DNA of 64,000 nt from Pagrus major. Taxonomy: Eukaryota; Chordata; Actinopteri; Spariformes; Sparidae. The stretch covers positions 22,801,306 to 22,865,305 of the forward strand of contig NC_133215.1 of NCBI RefSeq assembly GCF_040436345.1, written 5' to 3'. Below, one piece after another: positions 11,323-22,489 of the stretch. Made by a program: the position numbers and the translations under genes. Each line of letters starts with the position of its first letter. The first letter of the stretch is position 1. The notes under the pieces are model-generated. The model saw nothing but the letters and a program-made list of their open reading frames with translations, made no database searches and was not told the DNA's origin.

Positions 11323-11771
11323 ACGTTCATATGCAATCCTCTCCAATCTTAAATTTTCAACCCGCGTAATGTCCTCTGCGCTGAGATTCTTGGCAGTTTG
11401 TCCCATACTGTGCCGTCTGCTCCGTCTTCCACGGCCCCTGCCTGATGCTCCTCGCCCACGGCTTCCTCTTCTACCTGCCCATCTGCTCGTAGAAGGAGCT
11501 GTTGGCGTGTATTCTTCCCCTGAGCCCATTGAATCCGTTTCAAAACTCTAACAATTAAACGCAATTAAAAAATGTCAGATTTTCCTCAGCGACAATTGTG
11601 AGCGGCTAATGTAGTAGCTTCCATGTAGCTGAAACAATGTGTTAGCACATGGTTAACTCTTCTTAGGGTGTAACTAAATTCAACCTGGCAGTCTAAACGG
11701 TCTGACACTGAAAAACCAAACAGCAATTCTAGAAATATTCCCAATAAACTTCTTACCTGTGAATGCGCCAT
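11323..11771 (-). CDS. Hypothetical two-exon minus-strand frame at the right end of a TTAA element
   Basis: Exon 1 is 11757-11771 (ATG, MAHSQ, donor CAG|GTAAGA). Exon 2 is 11323-11547 (acceptor TTGTTAG, donor CGT|GTAAGT), both phase 0. The product begins SFETDSMGSGEEYTP, contains an Arg/Gly-rich stretch (GRRGSRGRGASGRGRGRR) and ends ENLRLERIAYER. I do not recognise the family. Its start lies about 190 bp inside a TTAA terminus (TTAAAGCTGCAGTCTGG on the minus strand, border at 11963), so it is probably a transposon-encoded first part whose later exons are missing or undetected. Confidence 0.4.
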
Positions 11772-11963
11772 CTTGGTTATGTTGCGTCCTCCGTTACCGT
11801 CGTTACAGGCGTGCTCGTGCACAGCAGGCTCCTCTGTGGGGAGGGGCTTTGAAGGCAGGGCTGCAGCGCAGCAGAGAGAAAGGAGGGGGGACCTGGGAGC
11901 TGTATCATTCAAATATTCTAGCTAAGTCCACTCTTTTCTCAAAACTCCAGACTGCAGCTTTAA
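11760..11963. mobile_element. Terminus of a TTAA-type element
   Basis: The minus strand from 11963 reads TTAAAGCTGCAGTCTGGAG, similar to the ends at 6019, 7697, 16284 and 46796. The opposite end of this copy was not located, so the true left limit is unknown. Confidence 0.5.
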
Positions 11964-12622
11964 ATTGGTGTTTACAGATTAGAGACACGTTCTCCTTCAG
12001 TTTCCAGGACATCATACAAAAGAATGAGATGAATGTGTCCTAGAGTCTGTGTTATTAACTCTGCATTTTAAAGTAATAACCTTGAAGATTTTCATGTAAA
12101 TAAATATCAGTCACTATCTATCGCCGAATGATGTAACAGCAATGAAGATTGAGCCTAAGGCCCAATGATGAAAGCCCTTGCATTTGCTGTTATAGCAAAG
12201 ATGCACACTGGGTGTCGGTGGCGACTTTCGCAGAAAAAATCACAAGCGGTGCATAATTAGTGATGCGTTCATCCAGCAGTGAGCGGACCAGATCTCCAAA
12301 CAGTATGTAAGTTTAGATGTTAGCTATTGCAATGACATGACCTGAAAGTTGCCATAGGGCTGCCGTAAAAGCGGTTGTTGTTGTCGAAGTTCCGCTGTGG
12401 TTGACATGAGTGTTGCTGTTTCACAGATCCACAAATCTGGGGGGCGTGGTCTCTGAATGAGTGGTGATGGGATAGGTGGGTCATTGGTCCAAAAATTGAT
12501 GTTAATTAAAAGACGCTAAATAATATATTTAGTTATCATAAATAAACCAGTGCACAGGTGTTACACCATATTCTGTGACCTGGCACACTGGACGTGATGT
12601 CATAACTCAGTGATAAACAAAT

Positions 12623-12840
12623 ATGGCGCCCAAAGCGCCTCAAAACACAGCTGTTGCAGACTCTGCGGGTAAGAAGAAGAGGGTTAGATCAGAGAAAGGC
12701 CAGCGAGCAAAAAGAGACGGTGATAAACGGCGCAGTAAGACGAGAATATATTGGCGCTGCTATTACAAAGTGGCAACAAGTTGTTGCTGTTGATGTGGTA
12801 TTAAAACGGACTCAAAGATGGCTTTTATACTACTGGACAG
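12623..12840 (+). pseudogene. First exon E1e, two frameshifts
   Basis: From the ATG at 12623 the frame reads MAPKAPQNTAVADSAGKKKR and continues basic to SKTRIY. About 2 nt are then missing, and the conserved block resumes in another frame as IGAAITKWQQ. A further 1-nt shift restores DSKMAFILLDR at a GACAG|GTAGGT donor ending at 12840. The exon 13002-13070 lies directly behind it. This copy cannot encode the full module, so the downstream exons need another first exon or are dead. Confidence 0.6.
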
Positions 12841-13001
12841 GTAGGTTAGGTGTGTATCATCTTGCCATATTGTGGTATGTAACACCACTTGCGTTTGTAG
12901 TGCAAACGTGTTGTTATTCTCCGTCGGTGGTTCCATAAATACAACTGTTTGAGTCCTTACTGACTGACCAGCAAGCTAACTGCCATGTGTTATAACTTTA
13001 G

Positions 13002-14712
13002 TTATCTTCGGACCAAGTCAGAGAATCAAGCGGATCGACCAGCCTATGAAACAAGTTCATCTGAATCCCGGTGAGAAGGCCTGATTGTTGCTGCTATGTC
13101 TTTTTAAACCATGAAGTAATGATGAATAATAGCATAACATGTTAATCGCACAACCTACTGAAAAAGACTTGCGCAAAGGTAGAAGTTAATTTACACTCTT
13201 GTGCTTCTTGTTCTGTATATTTAGGGCAAGCATGGGTGATGGATATCCAATAATGATGAATTCACCAATTGAAGTGAAGCAGGAAGTTTCTCCTTCTCCT
13301 TCTGTCCAGTCATCTGAAAACTGCAAGGTAAATGTGACTCTGACACATCTCCCACAAGAGCTGAAACAATTAGCCACTTAATAAAACTGACGGAAAATCA
13401 GTCGGCAACTATTTTGACACTAACTTTATCATCTCTCTGTTTGTTTTGGTTCTGGACCGTCGATTGTGTAAAACAAGCAGTTTGAATACATCTCCTCACC
13501 AGGAAGTGAAACCATTTTCTGATATTTTACAGTCTTACCCATTCATCGGAAAAACCTTTCAATCATGAAAATGATTTGCTAAGTGACAGTATAAATATCA
13601 TTGATAAAATCTTGAAGATTGATAAAAGCAGATGTTCTGACTGAAAATGATTCATGTATTGTCTCCAGCTCCAAAGCAATAAAGCAGTTAAACCTAACAA
13701 CCTAACAGAACTAGCCTTGTAATTAAAGTAAATGTCAGGGGCATTTGTGGGCTTTGATTTAAAGTTTTCAGAGAGTTTCACCTGCAGACAACTAAAAATA
13801 CCATTGAAAATGTTTTTGGTCTTGTGTTACACCAACAAAAGATTTGAGCTGCAGGTTCTGCTTCCATCCCTTACAACATTTCAGCTGCAGACAGTCTGCT
13901 TTAGTTTTACAATTTACTGCATGCATTTATAATACAAACTTGTTCTTTTGTTACAGATTTAAATGTATTCTCTTTAAACTATATTAACCTGTATTTGTCG
14001 AGCTTCAGTTTATGAAATCTACTAAATAAATTAAATGACGTTGCCTGTTTTAACTAAGCTTTGTGCTGACGGGTTGCTGTTTCTTGTCCTATTTAAAGGA
14101 GCCACAGACAGAAGATGCTGCTTCTCAAATATTGAACAGTCAAGACGAGTCGATGATAATCAACCAGACAGAAAATAATGAAGATAGTGGTGAGTCTTCT
14201 TCACATTAGCAGAGTCCCTCACCAGCAAAACAAATCCTTAAGATTGCAAGCTAATTGTTTACAGGATAAGTGAAGTAATGACTGATATGTTGAAATGGAT
14301 CCACACACAGATATGCCAGAAGATGAGGATAACGAAGTCAGCATCTCATTAAGTGTGGGGGACGGACGCTATCTGGTGGATTTGGGGAGGTATGTTGTTA
14401 TTATCAATAATCACAATCCAGGTTGAAGCTTTTGTTGTTAAATACTACCCCCAGCTGTACATATACGTAAGTCACAACAAGAAGTCATCATTCTATTCAT
14501 GCATCTTTTCTGATTCCCTCAGCTCATCAGAGTACATCATTGATGAAGAGTGCATCCTTCAGCTGTTCAAGTCATGTCGGGAATGCAACAGACAATGTAC
14601 AGTTAGAAAACAAGTCAAAGGACTAAAACTTGTGGTCTCCCAGAAGTGCTGTTTCTGTGAAAGCAGCAGTAAATGGACTAACCTGCCAGATGAAGACGAT
14701 GATTGTTCCTAG
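13002..14712 (+). CDS. Downstream exons of the plus-strand Cys-rich gene
   Basis: Five exons join in frame without a stop: 13002-13070, 13225-13327, 14099-14189, 14311-14389 and 14523-14712 (TAG at 14710). They accept a phase-2 first exon. The middle region is acidic and Ser-rich, with IEVKQE (a SUMO-type consensus) near 13270 and PEDEDNEVSISL near 14320. The last exon carries the family's cysteine module: IIDEECILQLFKSCRECNRQ, then C, a CCFC cluster and a KW (KWTNLPDEDD), ending DDDCS. The spacing resembles a zinc-binding module. The nearest intact candidate first exons are E1d (10127) and E1b (8036). Function unknown; nuclear DNA-associated is my guess. Confidence 0.6.
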
Positions 14713-15754
14713 GTGAAAGTAAAAGATGCAGCATGGACCAACTCGGCGATGTCACAAAGCAGTACTACTATTTTAGACAGCATCGTGTCTTAAATAACGC
14801 TTCAAGTGGACAGTGATTGTATGGAGATTTCGATAAACAATGAATATGTCCCATTTATTTATTTGTTATTAAACCTGTGAGATGTTAGACTGAGCTGCTG
14901 GACTTGAGGCTACTTTCCTGATGCAAGCGAGAGGGTGGTTTTCTCAGCTTGCCACATTTGTCTGTTAATATGCATACAGCAAAGTGAGCGGGAGTGAGAA
15001 TACTTGGTTTTGACTGGCAGGTAAGTAAAGGAAAGAAGGTAAGGAAAGTCCTTTTCTCTTTACAGGAAAAACGTTTAAGATTTTTATTTTGTTCAAGAAG
15101 TCATTAATCTTATGATGCTGTGTCATCCTTGTGCCAATATGTATTTTCAAAATACATATTCACTCAAACAAGGTTTGTTGTCATATTTTCAAGTAATAAA
15201 CAATGTTAAAGTGACTCTTCACTGTATGTGGTAAATTTCAAGACCACACGTACACTCCTGTTAATATGCTATCAGGATGCACTATGATTGGATCTCAGCT
15301 AGATGCAAGTGTTGCGTAGCACACTGTTTGCTGGATGCAGCAAAAGGTTGATGTAGCATGGCGCAAGCCATTGAAAACAATGGGTTTCAGAGCTCTGACC
15401 GGAATAAGCTACTAATAAAGAAAAAGATGAATCACTCAAATAGACATATACCCAAATTTAGCCTGTATAATACCCGAAGGCTTATACTGCTGGATCAGTT
15501 GGTATATCGATGCCTCAAGGCTTATATGCTGGATCACCACTTTCTTATCACAATAAGCCAGAAGTAAAACAGTACACAGTAAAAGTACCAGGAATCAGAA
15601 AATATCCCATATAATATCCTTTTTTTTTTATTAGCGGCTGATTCCGGTCATTCAAAGTACAGTGAACATGATACATAATATGCCACAATGGTTAATGTTC
15701 TGTGACGTAGATGTAATTGAAGTAATGCATTATTGTGTTCTCCTAATAAAGAAA
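14713..15754. other. 3' flank without recognised gene
   Basis: An ATTAAA-like signal near 14868 (TTATTAAACC) could end the upstream transcript. No exon of either conserved gene or of the cluster family was seen. Confidence 0.35.
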
Positions 15755-16284
15755 ACCTGTCAGTAAGTATTGTTTGGTTGGTTGGCTTAAAGTTTCTGCT
15801 ATCTATTAGTCATCCAATAGTCTTTCAATGGCATAACAGTCTCAAGTGACACATACCGTCATGTGTCAGTAGAATACCAGCGGCATACCATTTCAAGGAT
15901 CGGTATACCAGTCCAGGGATCGGTATATGCTGCTGAGCAGCAATTGACATACCTTCAGCCACTTTTCAATTTCGGCATCACTCTTGTTCTCTGCCTTTGA
16001 GCTTGTGGTATCAGACCAGGTAAGAGCAGGCACTGCACCTGCGCGGGGGAGGGGGGCTGCCAGCAGGCATGCACGAGAGTGATTGACACCTGGCTCACTC
16101 TCCTTGGCTCTGATTGGTTGTATTCAGTCGGAGAGGTAGATTCTTGCAAATCAAAAGTACAGCCACTGGGTGGGCCAACAGACAGTGGATTTTACACAGC
16201 TGACCTGTATCATATTCTACTGTCAGATCATAATGACAATTTTAGCAAATATAACCAAAAAAAAGCTACAGACTATAGCTTTAA
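15755..16284. mobile_element. TTAA-ended element fragment with a copy of the E1c 5' flank
   Basis: The left part, 15755-15990, duplicates 8925-9215. The right end, ATAGCTTTAA at 16284, is a TTAA terminus (minus strand TTAAAGCTATAGTCTGTAGC). Between them, on the minus strand, SDAEIEKWLK precedes a GTATGT donor-like site near 15950; the same spot in the other copy reads AEIEKWPK. That could be a minus-strand exon of the same mobile family, but this is weak. Confidence 0.45.
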
Positions 16285-17229
16285 CCCCACAAGTTGGTAT
16301 AAACGGGGTATCAAGTGCTGATTTCCAGACAACTATTTCAAAGTAGTCACTCTGGGTGGATTTGGTGACACCTGTTAAGGGATGAAAATAAATAAATAAA
16401 AATACATTTTAAAAAAACAAAACCTGTTGTTACTGGAAGTAACAGCAAATGCAGTTTAATACTACAGGTCACACAATTCTGGGGCGAAAACAAACTATTG
16501 TAATTTTAATAAAGAAGTCAGGCAATAATTGGCCTTTTAACATCATTCTGTTTATCGGATTGTACACTGCACATGGCAGGAGTCTGCAAATAGCACGTCA
16601 TGGTGGAAGTAGTTGGTTAGCTCCCCAAGAGGTCAGGGGGTGTGCAGCCTGGTGCCCACAGCTGCTCCTCCTTGTTCCATTAATCCCTGCAATATTTCAG
16701 ATTGATCAACTGTCCAAAAATGCAGAAGATCACTGTTGTCTTGTTTTGTAGACACATCGCTGATAGATGACAGCAGTGAAATAAAGTGTTATGCTTACTG
16801 ACAAATGCATTGCATTTCTTGTAAATTCTTCATGATAAAAACGCTAACCATGAGTCGTCAGTTAAATGCATTTAATGTAAAGCTGAGCAGTAGTAAATGC
16901 TTAAAAGACATTTATTTAAATAAATATAACCAAAAAATATACAGAATTGTCACTTTAACAACCAAGGATATAAGGGTATTAACCTTAACAATAATGCGTC
17001 CAGCTTGGACGAAAGTGGGCATAAACATACTAAAGTGAAATACTAAGTGCTTGTGACTGTTAAACAATTCCTCCCAGTTTACTTAAGGTCCTGATACACC
17101 AGGACAACGGTCAGCTGTCAGTCAACATCATGGCCATCACTGAGCATCCGTGGCCCCTCTGTTTGCTGTGTGTCTGCACTGTTGGCACCAGCTGGCAGCT
17201 TTTTGTCCAACTGAGTAAGTAGACTCAGG
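16285..17229. other. AT-rich spacer
   Basis: No exon or element with two recognisable ends was found. A short match to the cep95 intron (ATTCCTCCCAGTTTACT near 17068) marks the possible left edge of the duplicated tract. Confidence 0.35.
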
Positions 17230-17383
17230 GGCGATTCTACTTTATAGAATTGTTTGTCATCATTAAGCATATCCAGCTGCCTAATAATGCTCCACTTTAA
17301 GGCACATCTGACTCTGGTTCTGTGCCCAAATTCAGATTCATGTAAGCCAGAGTTAACACTGGGCTCCTCAAGTTTCTAATGGG

Positions 17384-19455
17384 TCATGATTGAGCCTTGG
17401 TTTTTACACACACCTTCTCCTTTGGCTGATGTTTCCTCTTGGGCGCTGTGTGTGCTTTATTAATGTTCATGTTTAGAGCTTCAGGCTGGCTGGCCCACTT
17501 GCGTTGATAATGGCAGAAGTAGCAGCTCTGGTAGACTATGAAGTAAGGACCTCGATTGTGTTTGGTACAGCGGCACTTTCTGTCGCACATCGGGCAGTTC
17601 TTCATCAGCTGCAGGATGGCCTCCTCGTCAACAATGTGCTGCAGAGGTGCTCTGTGACAGGACAGGAGAGATATGACACAGGTTGTATGGAGCCGGCAAG
17701 AGGTGGAAACTTAAATCTCACCATGGATACAAATGTTATTTAAAGACTTACTTCTCCATTGTTGCAGTTGACGTCTCAGGTGTATTATAGGTGGACTCGA
17801 ACAAACTGTCTTCACCAGGCTGGACAACATCAGAAACTTAAGGGAAGAAAAATTGCTTTCAAGCTGGATTCATGAACTGCATTATTTATATCATAGTAAA
17901 ATAGCAAAGATGGAGACTTTGAGCAATCCCAATTGATGCCAGTTAAAAGTTCAAGACACACGTTATTAACTGTGGCAGATTTGTGTCACTTGGCATATCT
18001 GTTTTGGGGTAAAAATGTCCTTTTTACTCAAAAAGGAAATGTAGTCATTATCTACTCGCCCCCATTTTGATGGGAAGTTGGGTGAAGTTCTGTTGTCAAC
18101 AAAACATTTCTGGAGCTTTACAGCAAAACAGAATGACAGCAGTCTCCTAAAAAAGTGGGGTAGATGGGGGCTTTCTTCCAGTTGTTTTTGTTTTTTTACC
18201 TTTCCCATCTACTTGTTTATGAGAATGTTGCAACACTATTATGTTGGCAGCTCCAGAAATTTTTTCTGGACCACCCAACTTTAGTAGAAGTGACTTTTCA
18301 TTTTTGGGTGAACTTATCCTTTAACAACGTGGTTTACTGATCATCAGTGTTGCATCAACAATGTCCCAAACGGACACCATAGCAGTCATCTTTACACACG
18401 ACCATCACACACAGATATGGCTACTTGTAAGACACATGTCATTAATGAATGCCACATGCACCTGTAAACTTCACTTGATAGTGAAAATCATTCACCTGAC
18501 TTCACTGACTCACCTGTGTCTCCGATCTGGCCTGGTGGTTTGTCGGTTTCCAAGGTGTCCTGTTGCTGTAAAATAACACACAACACAGACACACTCTTAA
18601 CAGCTGATGGCAGACATGAGTTTAAGTATTTAGTATGACTAAAATAAACTATCCAACCAATCTACCCCATGTTCCTCAGGACAGACATTACACACCCAGA
18701 GTGTAATCCTGTGTCATCATCTGCCTACACACAGTTTTAACACTTTGTGCCAGCCAAGCTAGCAGCTAACATTAGCTAGCCAGCACTGTCATAGAGAAAG
18801 CATCTGCCAAATTAATGGTAATACATCACTGCCTCATCAATCCGACTGAATGATGCATCTACGGTCACCTTCTGAATATCAGGATTTCCATGTCCTATAA
18901 AACAACATCACGTTTTTACTTCATGCTGACACCCTGTTTGTTTATCCTCAGTGACTTAAAACCACAATCTCTATACCACGTGAGCAAAAACAAGCCCACA
19001 AGCTCACATAGGTAACGTTAAAGCTCGCACACATAAGGAGCTTTAACACTGAAAAATAGTATCGTGGTTTGTCAATTATCACAACACACGACAAGGGACC
19101 ACTGTACCTTTAATCCAACGCGTCTCCGCTTTGGTTGAGCAGAAGCCGCTGGTTTCTCTCCGTCTAAGTTAACAGACGGGACGGCAGTGTTTTTTAATCT
19201 TTTCCCATACACGTAACCCTCAGCTTTGTCCAAAACATTGCGTTCGAGGTCCTCCGCTTTGAAATGGAGACTACAAACTCGGAGGTTGTGTAGAGTCTCC
19301 ATGGCGCTGCTCTCTCCATATTTAGGATTATTCACTGCCCTCAGCCACTGCCTGCAACGCTCTGGGTCCTTTAATGGCAGCCGGTAATAACTCACTCCAG
19401 CGCCCCGTTTCCACTTCACTGCCTTGCACTTGGGAACGATGCAGGCCGACACCAT
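17384..19455 (-). CDS. THAP-domain protein with C-terminal cysteine-rich module
   Basis: Five exons on the minus strand: 19455-19108, 18894-18869, 18565-18514, 17819-17752 and 17651-17384. The lengths 348, 26, 52, 68 and 268 sum to 762 nt, which is 253 codons plus stop, with phases fitting at every junction. Residues 1-95 form a C2CH THAP zinc finger: C5, C10, W37, C61, H64 with F65, and AVP at 91-93. This is a sequence-specific DNA-binding fold in its known members. A basic KRRR follows. The last exon has IVDEEAILQLMKNCPMC, then KCRC, CYFC and RKWASQP, the same module as at 14523 and 23324, and a Lys-rich tail. Exons 2 and 3 are very short and rest on phase and splice sites. Probably nuclear; target unknown. 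Confidence 0.72.
18030..18324. repeat. TTAA-type fish repeat in an intron of the THAP gene
   Basis: The right end reads CATTTTTGGGTGAACTTATC and then CTTTAA, the inverse of a very common fish repeat end (GATA-GTTCACCCAAAAATG). It shares an internal block with 4200-4240. The left limit is approximate. Confidence 0.45.
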
Positions 19456-19499
19456 TGCGACGAAAATGTTCTGAGTGAACTTTTACTTTCTCCAGGAAG

Positions 19500-19860
19500 C
19501 AGAGTCTTCTTCTTTTCGTTTTATGGGTGATTGCAGTAAATGACTTTGTAGGTGCATACCGCCACCTGCAGCCTCCTGTTATATAACCTATATGAAGCTT
19601 AGAGGCCTCCTTCTGATTTTAAAGCCAGTTTGCAACCAAAAATGTGCATAGCCGACTATGACTGGATTGCAAAAAGTCTTAATTCTCCTATCTAACCAAA
19701 AAAACCTCAACCGCACCAATAAAGCCATTCTCTGGTAAACTAGCCTATTCAATCTAGATTCTGAGAGGGCCTGAAAGCCTCTCAGCAGGCTGGCCTGCAC
19801 TCCTTTCCAGTAATTCACACAAGATTGCAGCATTAACCATTTCTATTCTCTCAGACTTAC
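19500..19860 (-). repeat. Probable LINE-derived fragment
   Basis: The segment near 19508-19580 (TCTTCTTCTTTTCG, then GGTGCATACCGCCACCTGCAG) resembles a widespread fish non-LTR retrotransposon end. A minus-strand open frame follows (19588-19833, LQSCVNYWKGVQASLLRGF) with no domain I can name. Family assignment is from memory and weak. Confidence 0.35.
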
Positions 19861-21207
19861 TTTCTGCAGCAGTTAATCCATGAATGTATTACTGAACTGG
19901 ATACAGTGGTGGATACAGCTCAGCCTTGCTTCCAATTTTGCCCAGTGGCCACTCACGGTATTGCAAATAATGAAGGCTTACAAATTCGTATTATTGCAAA
20001 TATTGTAAACATATATTGTAAAAATTCCCTGCGACCCAAAAATCATTTTCACCTACGCCACTATGAGGAAAGCGACACCTTTCAAACTGTTTGCAGCTCA
20101 CCTCAGACTGCAAACAAGGTCAATTAAGACTCTATTATGAACTTTTGCTTCATTGAAGTTTTATATTTGTATAACTTTTCTTGAGCTAAAAAAAAAAAAA
20201 GACATTTTAAAAATCTGTGATGTAGTCACAATGTAAAGTTGATGGGCTGAGCAGAAGAAACACTGCTATCCATATTCAGTGGCTGCACACCCAGGAAATA
20301 CACCCGGAAGCTTATTTTGACGTATGAGCCAGATGAGCTGTCACTACCTGATCTACGTAGCTGCCCAGTCTAAGTAGCACACCTGGATGTAACATTTACA
20401 ATCTGGATACAGCTTCAGAGGCGGCACCCTGTTCATTCCTATGTAAGCTGCTCAGTGGTGGATTAATCGAAAAAAGCTAGACCTCCCAGGTATAAAATTA
20501 CCCGGATCATCCGCACTGTGGAAGCTTCGTGCTGATATCTATTTAGGTTTTTACCCTTTTCACCATTTTATTGTCTAAATATGTAATATCAAAATACCAC
20601 TCTGAGCTCTCAGTTAGCAGCATGGCTAACTGAGCTAACGACAGCTACAGTTAGCAGCTACTCTGGTGATGTGCTGCCCCCTACTTGTTTGGAGTATGAA
20701 TTTGAGAGGTGGCCAATACTTACATATTGCACCTTTAAATGCCTTTTTTATTGCGAGCCAAATATTTCCACTTCAGTGGCATTTAGTACACAACACTTTC
20801 CAGTTTTATTCCAATCTATATTGTGGAGAGAGATTTGGAGTTATATAACATTTTATTCCTAAAGACGTGGGTTATGATGGATGCTGACATTTGACTCTAG
20901 TATGTATTTAAATGTGCCTTTATCCAGTGTTCAGATTTATGTTCTATACAAGTTAGTGCATTTTACATTAGATAATGCATCTCTGGCATATTCAGAAATA
21001 AAATGTAAGAAAACTTGTCGTAAAAAATATCTTATTGTAAGTAATCCTGGTGATACAGTTTAAAGTGTTTTCAGTGCACCTGTAGTGTCTTCCCTTAAAA
21101 CGTAAACAACCAAAGAAAAAAACAAAATGGCTCCACACAGCTAGTCCGGCGACTACACAGGCCCCGAGATCCCACCCCGGTTTGTAAAGACATTATTTAC
21201 AGTTTGT
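19861..21207. other. Spacer downstream of the second THAP exon
   Basis: No further exon for the THAP exon at 21609 was found here, which is notable because its transcript must run through this stretch. Some blocks (near 20390-20450, ACAGCTTCAGAGGCGGCACCC) resemble a repeat also present near 46720-46760. Confidence 0.35.
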
Positions 21208-21288
21208 TCAAATGAAATCTTCACTGTAGCCACGAGGATTAAAGCGACAGCGCGCGAGTGGGTGCACGAGCTGGAACTCGCGAGCACT

Positions 21289-21609
21289 CACCTCAGCCTG
21301 CTGTAGTGATGCGGTCGGCACAGCTGTCGGCTTCAGCAGAAGTAGCTCTGTTTTCCTCCCGTGCATTTTTGGACGGTAGTCCTCCGGTGAAAAGTGCTCA
21401 CTACACACCCGCACTGCACGGAGGGATTTGAGGAAGGGGTTGAGATCCAGGCGGAGAGCGATGAGCCACAGCCAGAGCCTCTCTGGGTCATGTAGCGGGA
21501 GTCTGTGGAAAGTCACCGGGAGGCCGACGTCCTGCGACGAAGAGCGCACGCGACATCTCACACGCTTCTCTCTGTTGAAGCATCCAGGGAAAGAGCACAC
21601 TCGGACCAT
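21289..21609 (-). CDS. Second THAP first exon
   Basis: It runs from ATG at 21609 to a CTGAG|GTGAGT donor at about 21289, phase 0. The THAP zinc finger is complete: C5, C10, two Trp at 46 and 48, C69, H72 with F73, and AVP at 96-98. The loop after C10 is longer and Arg/Ser-rich than in the neighbour at 19455. No cysteine-rich exon was found between this exon and 19455. Because it ends in phase 0, as does the 19455 exon, it could splice to 18894 as an alternative first exon of that gene. Otherwise it is an orphan exon. An open reading extension past the donor to 21208 is probably intron. Confidence 0.6.
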
Positions 21610-21612
21610 GAT

Positions 21613-21680
21613 GGTGTGTGTGTGTGTGTGTGTTTGTCTGTGTGTTGTGTGAGTGTGTGTATGTGTGTGTGTGTGTGTGT
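21613..21680. repeat. TG microsatellite beside the THAP start codon
   Basis: A TG tract with a few interruptions begins 4 bp upstream of the 21609 start codon. It would form the 5' UTR or core promoter of that exon, so its length could affect expression. Small frames here are low-complexity. Confidence 0.85.
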
Positions 21681-22489
21681 GTCGGCGCTACAGGAATAAG
21701 CCTCGACGTTTTGGTCTGCCGAAAATGTAACGCGAAGCTTCTCTGTACAGTTCTGTCTCCTGAGTGGGCGTGGTCGACTCTCCCCCAAAATCTGTGGACT
21801 CAAGTCATTGTGATTGGACTCGAGTCGAGTCAGCATAACTTCACAAAATAAAAAGTTAAAGACTCAGCCCGTGGCTTGACTTGAGACATGATGACTTGTC
21901 TGTGCTCATTTTACATTATGTTTAGTTTAGTTTTTTTTTTTTTTTTGTCCGTCAGTATTTCACTGTTTAAATTGATGCTGAGGAAATACTTTTCATTGAG
22001 AAGACATTCAGACACAGTTTTTTAAAATTATTTATTTATTATTATATTTCTTTCACTGCACAGTTGCTTCTTTCAAACTCACCATCCTCCATCTTCCATC
22101 CAGCTCCCTCCACTCTGCTGTAGGCACCCACCATGTAACCAATGTATATGGCAGCCAGCTTTGCCACCTACATTTATAGTAAATCTTGCATCTCTGGTCA
22201 AGACCATTCAATAAAAGCAGTCTCAGTTGGCCCCAACAGCCCCTTTCCTACTCTCACCCCTCTACTACCGACAGCCTTGTTGGGTCACACCCATCTTCAA
22301 ACTCTGCTTTCATTTTGATCTCAACTACACACCTGTTAAGCTTCATGATCCCATCTGGCACAATTGATACTATAGTGTTGACAAAATCTACAGACAGACA
22401 TGAAACAAACAAAAGTGCAATATAATTGATAAAGGCATGTCAAACAGCATAATCAGGCATTTATATATATTTTCCTCCAATTAAATAAA

